In this document: positions 1-5,896 of the stretch, one piece after another
Numbering within the stretch: position 1 is the stretch's first letter
Layout: the number at the start of each line of letters is the position of its first letter
Assembly: GCA_900543105.1 (NCBI GenBank)
Contig: UQQA01000076.1
Coordinates: 1 to 12,414 of the forward strand
Direction of reading: 5' to 3'
Length of the DNA stretch: 12,414 nucleotides
Source: an uncultured Ruminococcus sp.
GTDB lineage: Bacteria; Bacillota; Clostridia; Oscillospirales; Ruminococcaceae
Made by a program: the position numbers and the translations under genes
The notes under the pieces: generated by a model
The model's database searches: none
What the model was told of the DNA's origin: nothing
The model's input: only the letters and a program-made list of their open reading frames with translations

Positions 1-7
1 CTCTTCT

Positions 8-36
8 CTGTCTTTCGGGGTCTCCCTCGCTGACAG
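8..36 (-). promoter_or_regulatory. 5' leader hairpin with GNRA loop
   Basis: The transcript expected from the promoter at 44-72 begins near position 37 and can fold at once. An outer stem CUGUC/GACAG (32-36 with 8-12) encloses a small AG/AAA internal loop. Inside it is a short stem of CG and GG pairs with one A-C mismatch, closed by a GAGA tetraloop (21-24). No start codon follows before the window ends, so the gene it leads is outside. I could not match it to a known riboswitch or ribosomal-protein leader. It may be a stabilising 5' hairpin or the first helix of a longer regulatory leader. Confidence 0.35.
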
Positions 37-43
37 CTTTATT

Positions 44-72
44 ATATTACCACTTTTATTCTTAATTGTCAA
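44..72 (-). promoter_or_regulatory. Strong sigma-A promoter, extended -10, firing out of the window
   Basis: On the minus strand a perfect TTGACA -35 box (67-72) is followed by 17 bases and a TAATAT -10 box (44-49). TG one base upstream of the -10 gives an extended -10 element. A second candidate -10, TATAAT at 41-46, would leave a 20-base spacer. Transcription would start near position 37 and run left out of the window. It marks the start of the next transcription unit, separate from rsmE. Confidence 0.65.
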
Positions 73-189
73 TAGTTTTTTCGACGTTCTATGTTTTATT
101 TGCTTTTTTCAACATTTTTTGCGATTTTATATGCAATTATTACAACGCTGCATTAAATCAATAGAGTATTTACACCAAATTTAACTTCT

Positions 190-291
190 TATATTAAACA
201 CCAATTAAAAACTATAAAAAAAATCAAGCAAAAACTCTGATATATGGATTTTGCGCAGATTTTTTCCAAATTTTAAAAGGTGTTTAGTATA
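190..291. repeat. Interrupted inverted repeat after rsmE
   Basis: TATATTAAACACC at 190-202 is mirrored at 279-291 by the complement of TATACTAAACACC, 12 of 13 positions matching. About 76 AT-rich bases with long A and T runs separate the arms. A looser related copy, TATTTACACCAAATTTAA, sits at 167-184 in direct orientation. The right arm begins only a few bases after the rsmE stop. The arms could pair in the 3' end of the operon transcript, but there is no GC-rich stem followed at once by a U tract, so this is not a clear intrinsic terminator. It could also be the remnant of a small mobile element. The rest of the 293-base gap holds no gene that I can see. Confidence 0.4.
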
Positions 292-293
292 AT

Positions 294-1013
294 TCACATA
301 TTCCCACTCAGATTCATTATAATAGCTGTCACTGCAATAGGACAGGTCTCACATCGGAGTATCCTCTCACCGAGCCATATTGGCACAGCTCCGCTCTCCT
401 CTGCCTTTTCCACCTCAGAACGCTCAAATCCGCCCTCCGAGCCTATCATTACAGCCGCCGTGTCCGCAGACATAAGATCTATCCCCGAAAGCCTCCGACC
501 GCCGTTCTCATAGCATATAAGCTTTATCTGCGCCGCCGACATATCCTTTACAGCCTCATCAAAGCTCATCAGTTCCCCTATCTCGGGAATTATCCCTCTG
601 CCCGACTGCTTCGCCGCCTCTTCGGCAATTCGCATAAAACGCTCACGCTTCTTCGCAAAGTCCTTTTTATCGGGACGTGAAACGCACCTGCGCGAAATGA
701 ACGGCACTATCCGCACCGCACCAAGCTCCGTCACTTTCTGTATTATCTGCTCAAACTTGTCCTGCTTCGGAAAAGCCTGATATATCGTCAGCTTTAAGCT
801 CGGCTCGCATTTTGACGGCACAGCCTCCTTTACACGGCATAGAACCGAACCCTCGGTCATCTCCTCTATCTCGCAGATATAGTCCGTCCCCGTGCGGCAG
901 AAAGTTATCTCGTCCCCGATCTTCATTCGAAGCGAGTAGCCAATGTGGCGTGCGTCCGCACCCTCAACATTTATATAGTCCGTCGGTTCGTGGTCAATAA
1001 AAAATCTCGGCAT
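294..1013 (-). CDS. rsmE: 16S rRNA (uracil(1498)-N3)-methyltransferase RsmE
   Basis: RsmE methylates N3 of U1498 in 16S rRNA of the small subunit, using S-adenosylmethionine. The 239-residue length is normal for the family. An N-terminal PUA-like part (about 1-70, with the typical MPRFF start and an ARHIGYSLRMKIGD stretch) precedes a SPOUT knotted methyltransferase domain. The family signatures are visible: EAAKQSGR (132-139), IGSEGGF (190-196) and LGERILRCETC (214-224). The last usually reads L-R-x-E-T-A, so the two cysteines here (221 and 224) are slightly unusual. The ATG lies 9 bases after the tsaD stop, and its GAGGG ribosome binding site overlaps that TGA stop, which suggests translational coupling. 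It is the last gene of the block. A prmA gene, a frequent neighbour of rsmE, is not seen nearby. Confidence 0.96.
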   Translation of the reverse strand: MPRFFIDHEPTDYINVEGADARHIGYSLRMKIGDEITFCRTGTDYICEIEEMTEGSVLCRVKEAVPSKCEPSLKLTIYQAFPKQDKFEQIIQKVTELGAVRIVPFISRRCVSRPDKKDFAKKRERFMRIAEEAAKQSGRGIIPEIGELMSFDEAVKDMSAAQIKLICYENGGRRLSGIDLMSADTAAVMIGSEGGFERSEVEKAEESGAVPIWLGERILRCETCPIAVTAIIMNLSGNM

Positions 1014-1022
1014 AGTTTTCCC

Positions 1023-2045
1023 TCATATTTCTTCAAGCGAAAGCGTCGCAATTGCATTAAGGTCCATTCCCGCGCGCTTGCCCGAAAGATAATCGTAATA
1101 AGCCTGACAGCCTATCATAGCCGCATTGTCACCGCAAAGGTAAAGCGGAGGCATATAAAGCTTCATTCCGTTCTTCTTACATTCCTTTTCAAGCAAACCG
1201 CGCACCGCAGAATTCGCCGAAACACCGCCTGCAAGCGCCACCGTCCTGTAATTGTATGCCTTAGCCGCCGCAATGGTCTTTCCGACAAGAATTTCCGATA
1301 TCGTCTTCTGGAACGAAGCCGCAAGGTCATTCTTGTTTATCTCCTCACCCTTCTGCTCCGCATTGTGAGCAAGGTTTATCACAGCTGTCTTTAAGCCGCT
1401 GAACGAAAAGTCATATTCGCTTCCCGTTATCTTCGGGTGAGGAAGCCTGTATGCGTTCGGGTCACCGCTCTGCGCCGCCTTGTCTATCTGTACACCGCCC
1501 GGATAGCAGAACCCAAGCACTCTTGCCGCCTTGTCGAAAGCCTCACCTGCCGCATCATCGTGCGTCCTGCCGATAACGTGGAACTTCGTGTAGTCCGTTA
1601 CTTCGATTATATGCGAATGTCCTCCGCTCGCAACAAGGCATAGATACGGCGGCTTCAAAGGCTCGTCCGTTTCCGCACTTGCAAGATAATTCGCCGCAAT
1701 ATGTCCCGCAATGTGATGTACGGGAATAAGCGGCTTGTCTGCCGCAAGAGCCAACCCCTTTGCAAAGCTTACGCCCACAAGCAGCGCACCTATCAACCCC
1801 GGCGCATAGGTAACACCTATAGCATCTATCCCGTCAAGATCAGTGTCCGCATCTTCAAGCGCCTTTCTCACAACTCCGAGAATGTTCTCACAGTGTCGCC
1901 GTGAAGCAATTTCGGGTACAACTCCGCCGTATTTCTTGTGTTCCTCTATCTGCGTCGAAACAACGTTGGAAAGTATCTTTCTTCCGTCCTCAATGACAGC
2001 CGCCGCCGTTTCATCGCAGGAGGATTCTATTCCGAGTATCTTCAT
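1023..2045 (-). CDS. tsaD: tRNA N6-adenosine threonylcarbamoyltransferase TsaD
   Basis: TsaD (Kae1/YgjD/Gcp family) transfers the threonylcarbamoyl group from TC-AMP to A37 of ANN-decoding tRNAs, giving t6A, in a complex with TsaB and TsaE. The 340-residue protein is standard size. It starts MKILGIESSCDETAAAV, has the HIAGH metal-binding motif with H111 and H115, and has the late metal ligand D306 in CGDNAAMIG, so the active site looks intact. The SGGHSH and GGVSAN segments of the ASKHA fold are also present. The start follows AAGGAAG by about 6 bases; another ATG 5 bases upstream is out of frame. It lies 56 bases after rimI, a common pairing. The tsaE and tsaB genes that often precede rimI are absent here, with dusB in their place. 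Confidence 0.97.
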   Translation of the reverse strand: MKILGIESSCDETAAAVIEDGRKILSNVVSTQIEEHKKYGGVVPEIASRRHCENILGVVRKALEDADTDLDGIDAIGVTYAPGLIGALLVGVSFAKGLALAADKPLIPVHHIAGHIAANYLASAETDEPLKPPYLCLVASGGHSHIIEVTDYTKFHVIGRTHDDAAGEAFDKAARVLGFCYPGGVQIDKAAQSGDPNAYRLPHPKITGSEYDFSFSGLKTAVINLAHNAEQKGEEINKNDLAASFQKTISEILVGKTIAAAKAYNYRTVALAGGVSANSAVRGLLEKECKKNGMKLYMPPLYLCGDNAAMIGCQAYYDYLSGKRAGMDLNAIATLSLEEI

Positions 2046-2101
2046 TTCATTCTTCCTTTCTTCAAAGAAATTCTGTCAAAGCAGTGTGCAAAATGCTCTG
2101 C

Positions 2102-2539
2102 CTACTCTTTAAAATACTTAGTCATAAGCACAGCATTTTCCGTCGGCTTTGCGTAGAAATTTTTGCGCATACCGACCTGCTCAAAGCCGCATTTTTCGTA
2201 TAAAGCTATCGCCGAAGCGTTGCTCTCCCTTACTTCAAGGTCAATTCTGTAAGGCTTGCTTTTTTCAAGCTCACTTATCAAAGCCGAAGCGATGCCGAGC
2301 CGCCTGAACCCCTCTTTTACAGCAATATTGTAAATGCTTATCTCGTCAAGCACAGCATTAGCCGTCACAAAGCCGCAGACCTCACCGCTTTCAGCCTCGG
2401 CAACAAGAAACAACGCCCCGTTAGCCGCAAAACTGCTCCCGAACGCCGCCATGCTCCACGGGTCGGCAATGCAAGCCTGCTCTATCTCAAACATAGCTTC
2501 AAGGTCAGCCGAAACCGCCTTTCTTATCGTGTATCTCAT
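2102..2539 (-). CDS. rimI: Ribosomal protein-alanine N-acetyltransferase RimI
   Basis: This is a GNAT-fold acetyltransferase that uses acetyl-CoA; RimI acetylates the N-terminal alanine of ribosomal protein S18 in E. coli. I chose the ATG at 2537-2539 (145 residues, starting MRYTIRKAVSADL). It forms an ATGA overlap with the dusB stop and has GAGG upstream. A longer reading of 184 residues from 2656 would run deep inside dusB in another frame and has no GNAT homology in the extra part. Visible motifs are the acetyl-CoA pyrophosphate loop RRLGIA (79-84), LEVRESN (101-107) and the C-terminal YEKCGFEQVGMRKNFY (114-129) typical of RimI. Its position before tsaD supports RimI, although GNAT substrates cannot be read from sequence alone. 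Confidence 0.9.
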   Translation of the reverse strand: MRYTIRKAVSADLEAMFEIEQACIADPWSMAAFGSSFAANGALFLVAEAESGEVCGFVTANAVLDEISIYNIAVKEGFRRLGIASALISELEKSKPYRIDLEVRESNASAIALYEKCGFEQVGMRKNFYAKPTENAVLMTKYFKE

Positions 2540-3510
2540 AAAGCCGCCCTCAGTATCTCGTCCGTCAGCCTGCGCAGATCGTCCATGCAGGTCAGAGTTC
2601 CGCACCTGCCTCGAAAGCTCGCTGCATTCGGCAAACCCTTCAGATAGAACGAGCATTGCCGCCTTAACTCCGCCATAGCCTTTTTCTCGCCCTTGAATCC
2701 GACCGTCAGCTCCGCCTGATGAAGCATTATCGCAAGCTTTTCTTCAAGCGCAGGCTCGGGCGCATATTCACCCGTTTCCATGTAGCTTTTTATCTGCGAG
2801 AAAAGCCACGGCCGCCCGTAGCTTCCCCTGCCTATCATAACAAGGTCACACCCCGTCTGTTTGTACATATCCGCCGCACTCTCAGGCGAATCAATGTCAC
2901 CGTTGCCGATAACGGGTATCGAAACAGCCTCTTTCACCTGACGGATAATGTCACGGTCAGCCTTTCCGTGATACATCTGAACACGGGTGCGCCCATGAAC
3001 AGCTATCATCGATGCGCCTGCCTGCTCTACCACCTTTGCGAATTGTACAGCATTCACATTTTCATCGTCCCAACCCTTGCGGAACTTCACCGTAACGGGA
3101 ACATCACTGTTTTTCACCGCCGCACGAACTATCTCAGCCGCAATTTCGGGCGTTTTCATAAGCGCACTTCCGCTTCCGCTGCCAACTATCTTCGGAACGG
3201 GACAGCCCATGTTTATATCCAGTATGTCGGGCTTGTATTTCATCAGCATCGAAGCCGCCCTGCCGACAAATTCGGGGTCTTCGCCGAAAAGCTGCAAAGC
3301 GTAAGGCCGCTCGCTCTCAATGACAGTGCAAAGCTCCTCCGTCTTTCTGTCGGAGTAACATAATCCCTTTGCCGAGATCATCTCCGAAACCATGTAAGCC
3401 GCCCCCTGCTCCTTGCATACCGCACGGTAAGCCCTGTCCGCCACCGAAGCCATAGGCGCAAGCGCAGCCGTCCTCTCGATTTTTACGTTCCCGATATGGA
3501 TATACTCCAT
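2536..3510 (-). CDS. dusB: tRNA-dihydrouridine synthase (DusB family)
   Basis: This FMN enzyme reduces uridine to 5,6-dihydrouridine in the tRNA D-loop using NADPH. The 324-residue protein has the TIM-barrel Dus layout: LAPMASVADRAYR near the N-terminus (17-29), then DINMGCPVPKIV (98-109) with the presumed catalytic cysteine C103. After these come VTVKFRKGWDD, VHGRTRVQMYHGKADRD and VIGNGDIDSPESA, which bind FMN and substrate. A C-terminal helical region follows. The ATG has AAAGGA about 11 bases upstream. It overlaps rimI by 4 bases. A 198-bp insertion sits just upstream; without it, the spacing to the rpiR-family gene would be only about 25-30 bases. The exact Dus subgroup (DusB rather than another bacterial type) rests on overall similarity of motifs. 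Confidence 0.94.
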   Translation of the reverse strand: MEYIHIGNVKIERTAALAPMASVADRAYRAVCKEQGAAYMVSEMISAKGLCYSDRKTEELCTVIESERPYALQLFGEDPEFVGRAASMLMKYKPDILDINMGCPVPKIVGSGSGSALMKTPEIAAEIVRAAVKNSDVPVTVKFRKGWDDENVNAVQFAKVVEQAGASMIAVHGRTRVQMYHGKADRDIIRQVKEAVSIPVIGNGDIDSPESAADMYKQTGCDLVMIGRGSYGRPWLFSQIKSYMETGEYAPEPALEEKLAIMLHQAELTVGFKGEKKAMAELRRQCSFYLKGLPNAASFRGRCGTLTCMDDLRRLTDEILRAAL

Positions 3511-3541
3511 CTGTTGACCGTTCCTTTCGGTTGTTTTTTTA

Positions 3542-3739
3542 GGGGTTCTCTAAAAACCGAAACAAAATAATACTTCGTATTATTCGCAAATTTTCGTTGG
3601 GACTTTGCGCAGCTTCAAGGCAGCGAAACGCAGTACAATACTACGGAAATACATTCCGAATGTATTTCAAGTTTCGCTAACGCAGAAGATGCGCAAAATC
3701 ATAGAAAATTTGTCGTGAGGGAGTTTTTTAGAGGTTCCC
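3542..3739. mobile_element. MITE-like palindromic insertion with TTTA direct repeats
   Basis: A 198-bp element with no coding potential fills the gap between the RpiR-family gene and dusB. The terminal arms GGGGTTCTCTAAAAA (3542-3556) and, on the other strand, GGGAACCTCTAAAAA (3739-3725) match at 12 of 15 positions. TTTA flanks both sides (3538-3541 and 3740-3743), as a target duplication would. Further inside, CAAATTTTC, TTTGCGCA-x-CTTC and AGCGAAAC recur in inverted order. The centre is a perfect 11-bp inverted repeat, GAAATACATTC/GAATGTATTTC, around C3657. One arm also carries an 8-bp hairpin AATAATAC-TTC-GTATTATT (3566-3584). The right TTTA contains the TAA stop of the upstream gene. No transposase is present, so it would need one supplied in trans. 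A transcript through it would fold into a long stem. Confidence 0.72.
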
Positions 3740-3740
3740 T

Positions 3741-4649
3741 TTATAAAATATCTTCCTTGCGGTGAATCGGAGAAAACTCCGAGTTTCTGCCGTCGAAATT
3801 ATCATAAGCCTGATATTCGTCACAGATCTCCTCCAGCCTCTTGTAGCTGTCCGCAACATAATCACGCTTTCTCATACCAACAGCCACAATGAGCGCATTT
3901 ATAACGCTCATCGGCGCAATAAGTGAATCAGCGAACGATACCATGTCGCTCCTTGCAATAAGAATGTTGTCCGCATATTCCGCAAGCGGCGAAGCAAGAC
4001 TGTCCGTTATCGCAATGACCGTTGCACCCTTTGACGAAGCATAGCGGAATGCCTTTACAGTGTGATTGGAGTATCTCGGGAAGCTTATTCCTATCATGAT
4101 ATCACCCTCGCCGATGTTGAGTATCTGCTCGAACATTTCCGAAGTCGAAGTCGTGTGAACAAGCTTTACATTGTCGCACATCATCGTGAAATAGAACGAA
4201 AGGAAACGTGCCAGTACAGCCGCCGAACGCGCGCCGATAACGTAAATGTTCTTCGCATTGCAAAGTGCGTCAACCGTGCTGTAGAACTGTTCCTTGTCAC
4301 CCTCTTCAAGCGTCTTTTTGAGCTTGTCAATGTCCATGCTTATTACCTTTTCATAAACATCAACATCACCCATTCGGTCGTTCATAACATCAATGCGCTG
4401 AACTGTCGTGAGCATATTGCTCGTGTAGTCCTTCAGCGCACGCTGAAGCTCGGGATAGCCCTCATAGCCAAGCTCCGTCGCAAAACGAACCACCGTCGAT
4501 TCGCTCACCCCGACAATGCCGCCGAGCTTCGATGCCGTCATGAATGCCGCCTTGTCATAATGATTGAGCATATACTCCGCAATTTTCTTGTGGCCCTTTG
4601 AAAGCTTCGGGAGCCTTTCCCTTAATTCGTCAAACAATAACTTCTGCAT
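3741..4649 (-). CDS. MurR/RpiR-family transcriptional regulator (HTH + SIS)
   Basis: This is a DNA-binding regulator whose SIS domain senses phosphorylated sugars in known family members. The 302-residue protein has an N-terminal RpiR-type helix-turn-helix region (about 1-77). Its recognition part is MTASKLGGIVGVSESTVVRF (37-56), followed by ATELGYEGYPELQ. A linker (80-130) leads to an SIS domain (about 133-235) with YVIGARSAAVLARF, TTSTSEMFEQ and ISFPRYSNHTVKAFRYA, the phosphosugar-binding pattern. No sugar catabolism gene adjoins it, so its ligand and targets cannot be inferred. The ATG follows AGAAGG by 8 bases and lies 18 bases after the DUF3006 gene, suggesting cotranscription. Its TAA stop lies in the repeat flanking the MITE-like element, so the reading frame survived the insertion intact. 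Confidence 0.93.
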   Translation of the reverse strand: MQKLLFDELRERLPKLSKGHKKIAEYMLNHYDKAAFMTASKLGGIVGVSESTVVRFATELGYEGYPELQRALKDYTSNMLTTVQRIDVMNDRMGDVDVYEKVISMDIDKLKKTLEEGDKEQFYSTVDALCNAKNIYVIGARSAAVLARFLSFYFTMMCDNVKLVHTTSTSEMFEQILNIGEGDIMIGISFPRYSNHTVKAFRYASSKGATVIAITDSLASPLAEYADNILIARSDMVSFADSLIAPMSVINALIVAVGMRKRDYVADSYKRLEEICDEYQAYDNFDGRNSEFSPIHRKEDIL

Positions 4650-4667
4650 AACTTTTACCTTCTTTTT

Positions 4668-4874
4668 TTATTCCCACAAGCTGTTCTGCAGCTTGATGAT
4701 ATCCTCTCTGCGCTTTTTTGTCGCATTTTTGTCGGCAAAGTAACGCCCGTCCTTTTCCGCAATGACATCGCCCTCATGCACCGCCCCGTCAAAAAGCGAG
4801 ATATCCGCATTGAAGTACCTGTCACCGTCCTCGATAACGACCGTCTTTCCCTCTATCCTGTCAATTATCATCAT
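4668..4874 (-). CDS. DUF3006 domain-containing small protein
   Basis: A 68-residue protein beginning MMIIDRIEGKTVVIEDGDRYF and ending in a charged helix TKKRREDIIKLQNSLWE. This is the DUF3006 pattern: an R-x-E-G-x-x-A/V-V-x-E start, an E-G-D-V turn and a T-x-x-R-R-x-x-I helix. The family has no established biochemical role but is repeatedly found beside ComEC-like metallo-beta-lactamase genes, as here. I chose the ATG at 4872-4874, which overlaps the stop of the preceding gene as ATGA and has AAGGAG 11 bases upstream. An open frame extends upstream to 4946 (92 residues), but the extra part lies inside the preceding gene and does not resemble the family. The next ATG codon, immediately after, is an equally possible start. 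No signal peptide or membrane segment is visible, so it is probably cytoplasmic. Confidence 0.85.
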   Translation of the reverse strand: MMIIDRIEGKTVVIEDGDRYFNADISLFDGAVHEGDVIAEKDGRYFADKNATKKRREDIIKLQNSLWE

Positions 4875-5896
4875 TTTCCGTTGCTCTCCTTTTCCGTCTG
4901 TACACGATAGCTTTCCCCGTCCGAGTAAACAGTTATCGTTCCGCATTCGTCCGTGCGGAAATATTCAATGCCCATTTCTTTGAATTTGTCAATTGTCTCT
5001 GCGTGCGGATGTCCGTAGGAATTGTCTGTTCCGCAGCTTATTATAGCCGTCTTTGGCGAAACAGCCTTGAGGAACTTCTTGCTTGAAGAAGTCGAACTTC
5101 CGTGATGCCCTGCTTTCAGTACATCTGCCGAAACATCAGCACCGCTCGCAAGAATATCAGCCTCCGCCTCCTTTTCCGCATCGCCCGTGAAAAGGAACGC
5201 ACAGCTCCCGTGCGTGAGCTTTATCACCACAGACCAGTTGTTCAGATCGTCATAATCGTCCCCAACGGGCGCAAGCACCTCAAAAGCCGTGTTGTCGTTT
5301 TCCTTGTTTTCGTCCGCAAGCGAGTAAACATTCCCTGCCTGCGCCGCCGTGAGCTTTTGTCCCTTTTTGCTCAGAGCCGTCAGAAAACGCTCATAAACCT
5401 TAGTCGTCGGTACAAGATCGTCCTTTACCCTCGGCGCAATGACCGTCCCGATGTCGTATTTCCCGATTATCCTATCCATCGCACCGATGTGATCGGCGTG
5501 AGGGTGAGTTGCTATAACATAGTCAAGCTTTGTTATCCCAAGCCCGTCTATCACAGCTTCAATGTCGTCCGCCGCCTCTTTTACGCCCGCATCGATGAGA
5601 ACATTCTTCCCTGCGTAGGAAATAAGCTCGCAGTCGCCCTGCCCAACATCAATGTACCGTATCACAAGGTCAGCGTCCTTTTCGATAAAGTTGCTGACCA
5701 CAGCCGCAGGCTCTTCCGTCTTTCCCTTTTCAAGATACGAACCGTAAGCGAACGCCGCTATAAAAAGTATTACAACTATCAGCGCAGGGAACGTCAGTCC
5801 CCTGTGGAAAAACCGCCTTAAGCTCCGTTCTTCCCTCTGTTCGGCTTTCCGCCGCGCTGCTGATGATCTTGACGATGATTTTTTCCTTGCTGCCAA
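4871..5896 (-). CDS. Membrane-anchored ComEC/Rec2-like metallo-beta-lactamase-fold hydrolase
   Basis: The protein has 341 residues. A very basic N-terminus (1-32) is followed by one membrane segment (about 36-54) and a metallo-beta-lactamase domain. By the positive-inside rule the domain should lie outside the membrane. Metal ligands are visible: HPHADH at 131-136 (H131, H133, D135, H136), a later TGDAEKEAE aspartate and the GHHGSSTSSS histidine pair. YIDVGQGDCELI (81-92) is typical of the C-terminal domain of ComEC, the DNA-uptake channel protein, where this domain is proposed to degrade DNA. No ComEC channel domain is present, so this is a stand-alone version. The start is TTG at 5894-5896, with GGAAG 9 bases upstream; no in-frame ATG, GTG or TTG follows before the membrane segment. 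The first 79 bases overlap ygiQ, and the end overlaps the DUF3006 gene by 4 bases. The substrate is unknown. Confidence 0.88.
   Translation of the reverse strand: MAARKKSSSRSSAARRKAEQREERSLRRFFHRGLTFPALIVVILFIAAFAYGSYLEKGKTEEPAAVVSNFIEKDADLVIRYIDVGQGDCELISYAGKNVLIDAGVKEAADDIEAVIDGLGITKLDYVIATHPHADHIGAMDRIIGKYDIGTVIAPRVKDDLVPTTKVYERFLTALSKKGQKLTAAQAGNVYSLADENKENDNTAFEVLAPVGDDYDDLNNWSVVIKLTHGSCAFLFTGDAEKEAEADILASGADVSADVLKAGHHGSSTSSSKKFLKAVSPKTAIISCGTDNSYGHPHAETIDKFKEMGIEYFRTDECGTITVYSDGESYRVQTEKESNGK

Noticed and set aside
247..262. Remnant of the MITE-like element near rsmE (shared GCGCAAAATC)
   Set aside because: Only about ten bases match the element at 3682-3700 and no terminal repeat is present, so chance is likely.
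2540..2656. N-terminal extension of RimI
   Set aside because: The extra 39 residues are a shifted reading of dusB and do not resemble GNAT proteins; the ATGA overlap start fits better.
2719..3363. Plus-strand open frame of 214 codons
   Set aside because: It is antisense to dusB; the residue pattern looks like reverse-strand reading of a conserved enzyme.
4875..4946. N-terminal extension of the DUF3006 protein
   Set aside because: It is an out-of-frame reading of the preceding gene; the family start begins at the ATG in the ATGA overlap.
5102..5821. Long plus-strand open frame (239 codons)
   Set aside because: It lies antisense to the metallo-beta-lactamase gene, has an Arg/Val/Tyr-rich composition without domains, and the minus-strand reading shows clear family motifs.
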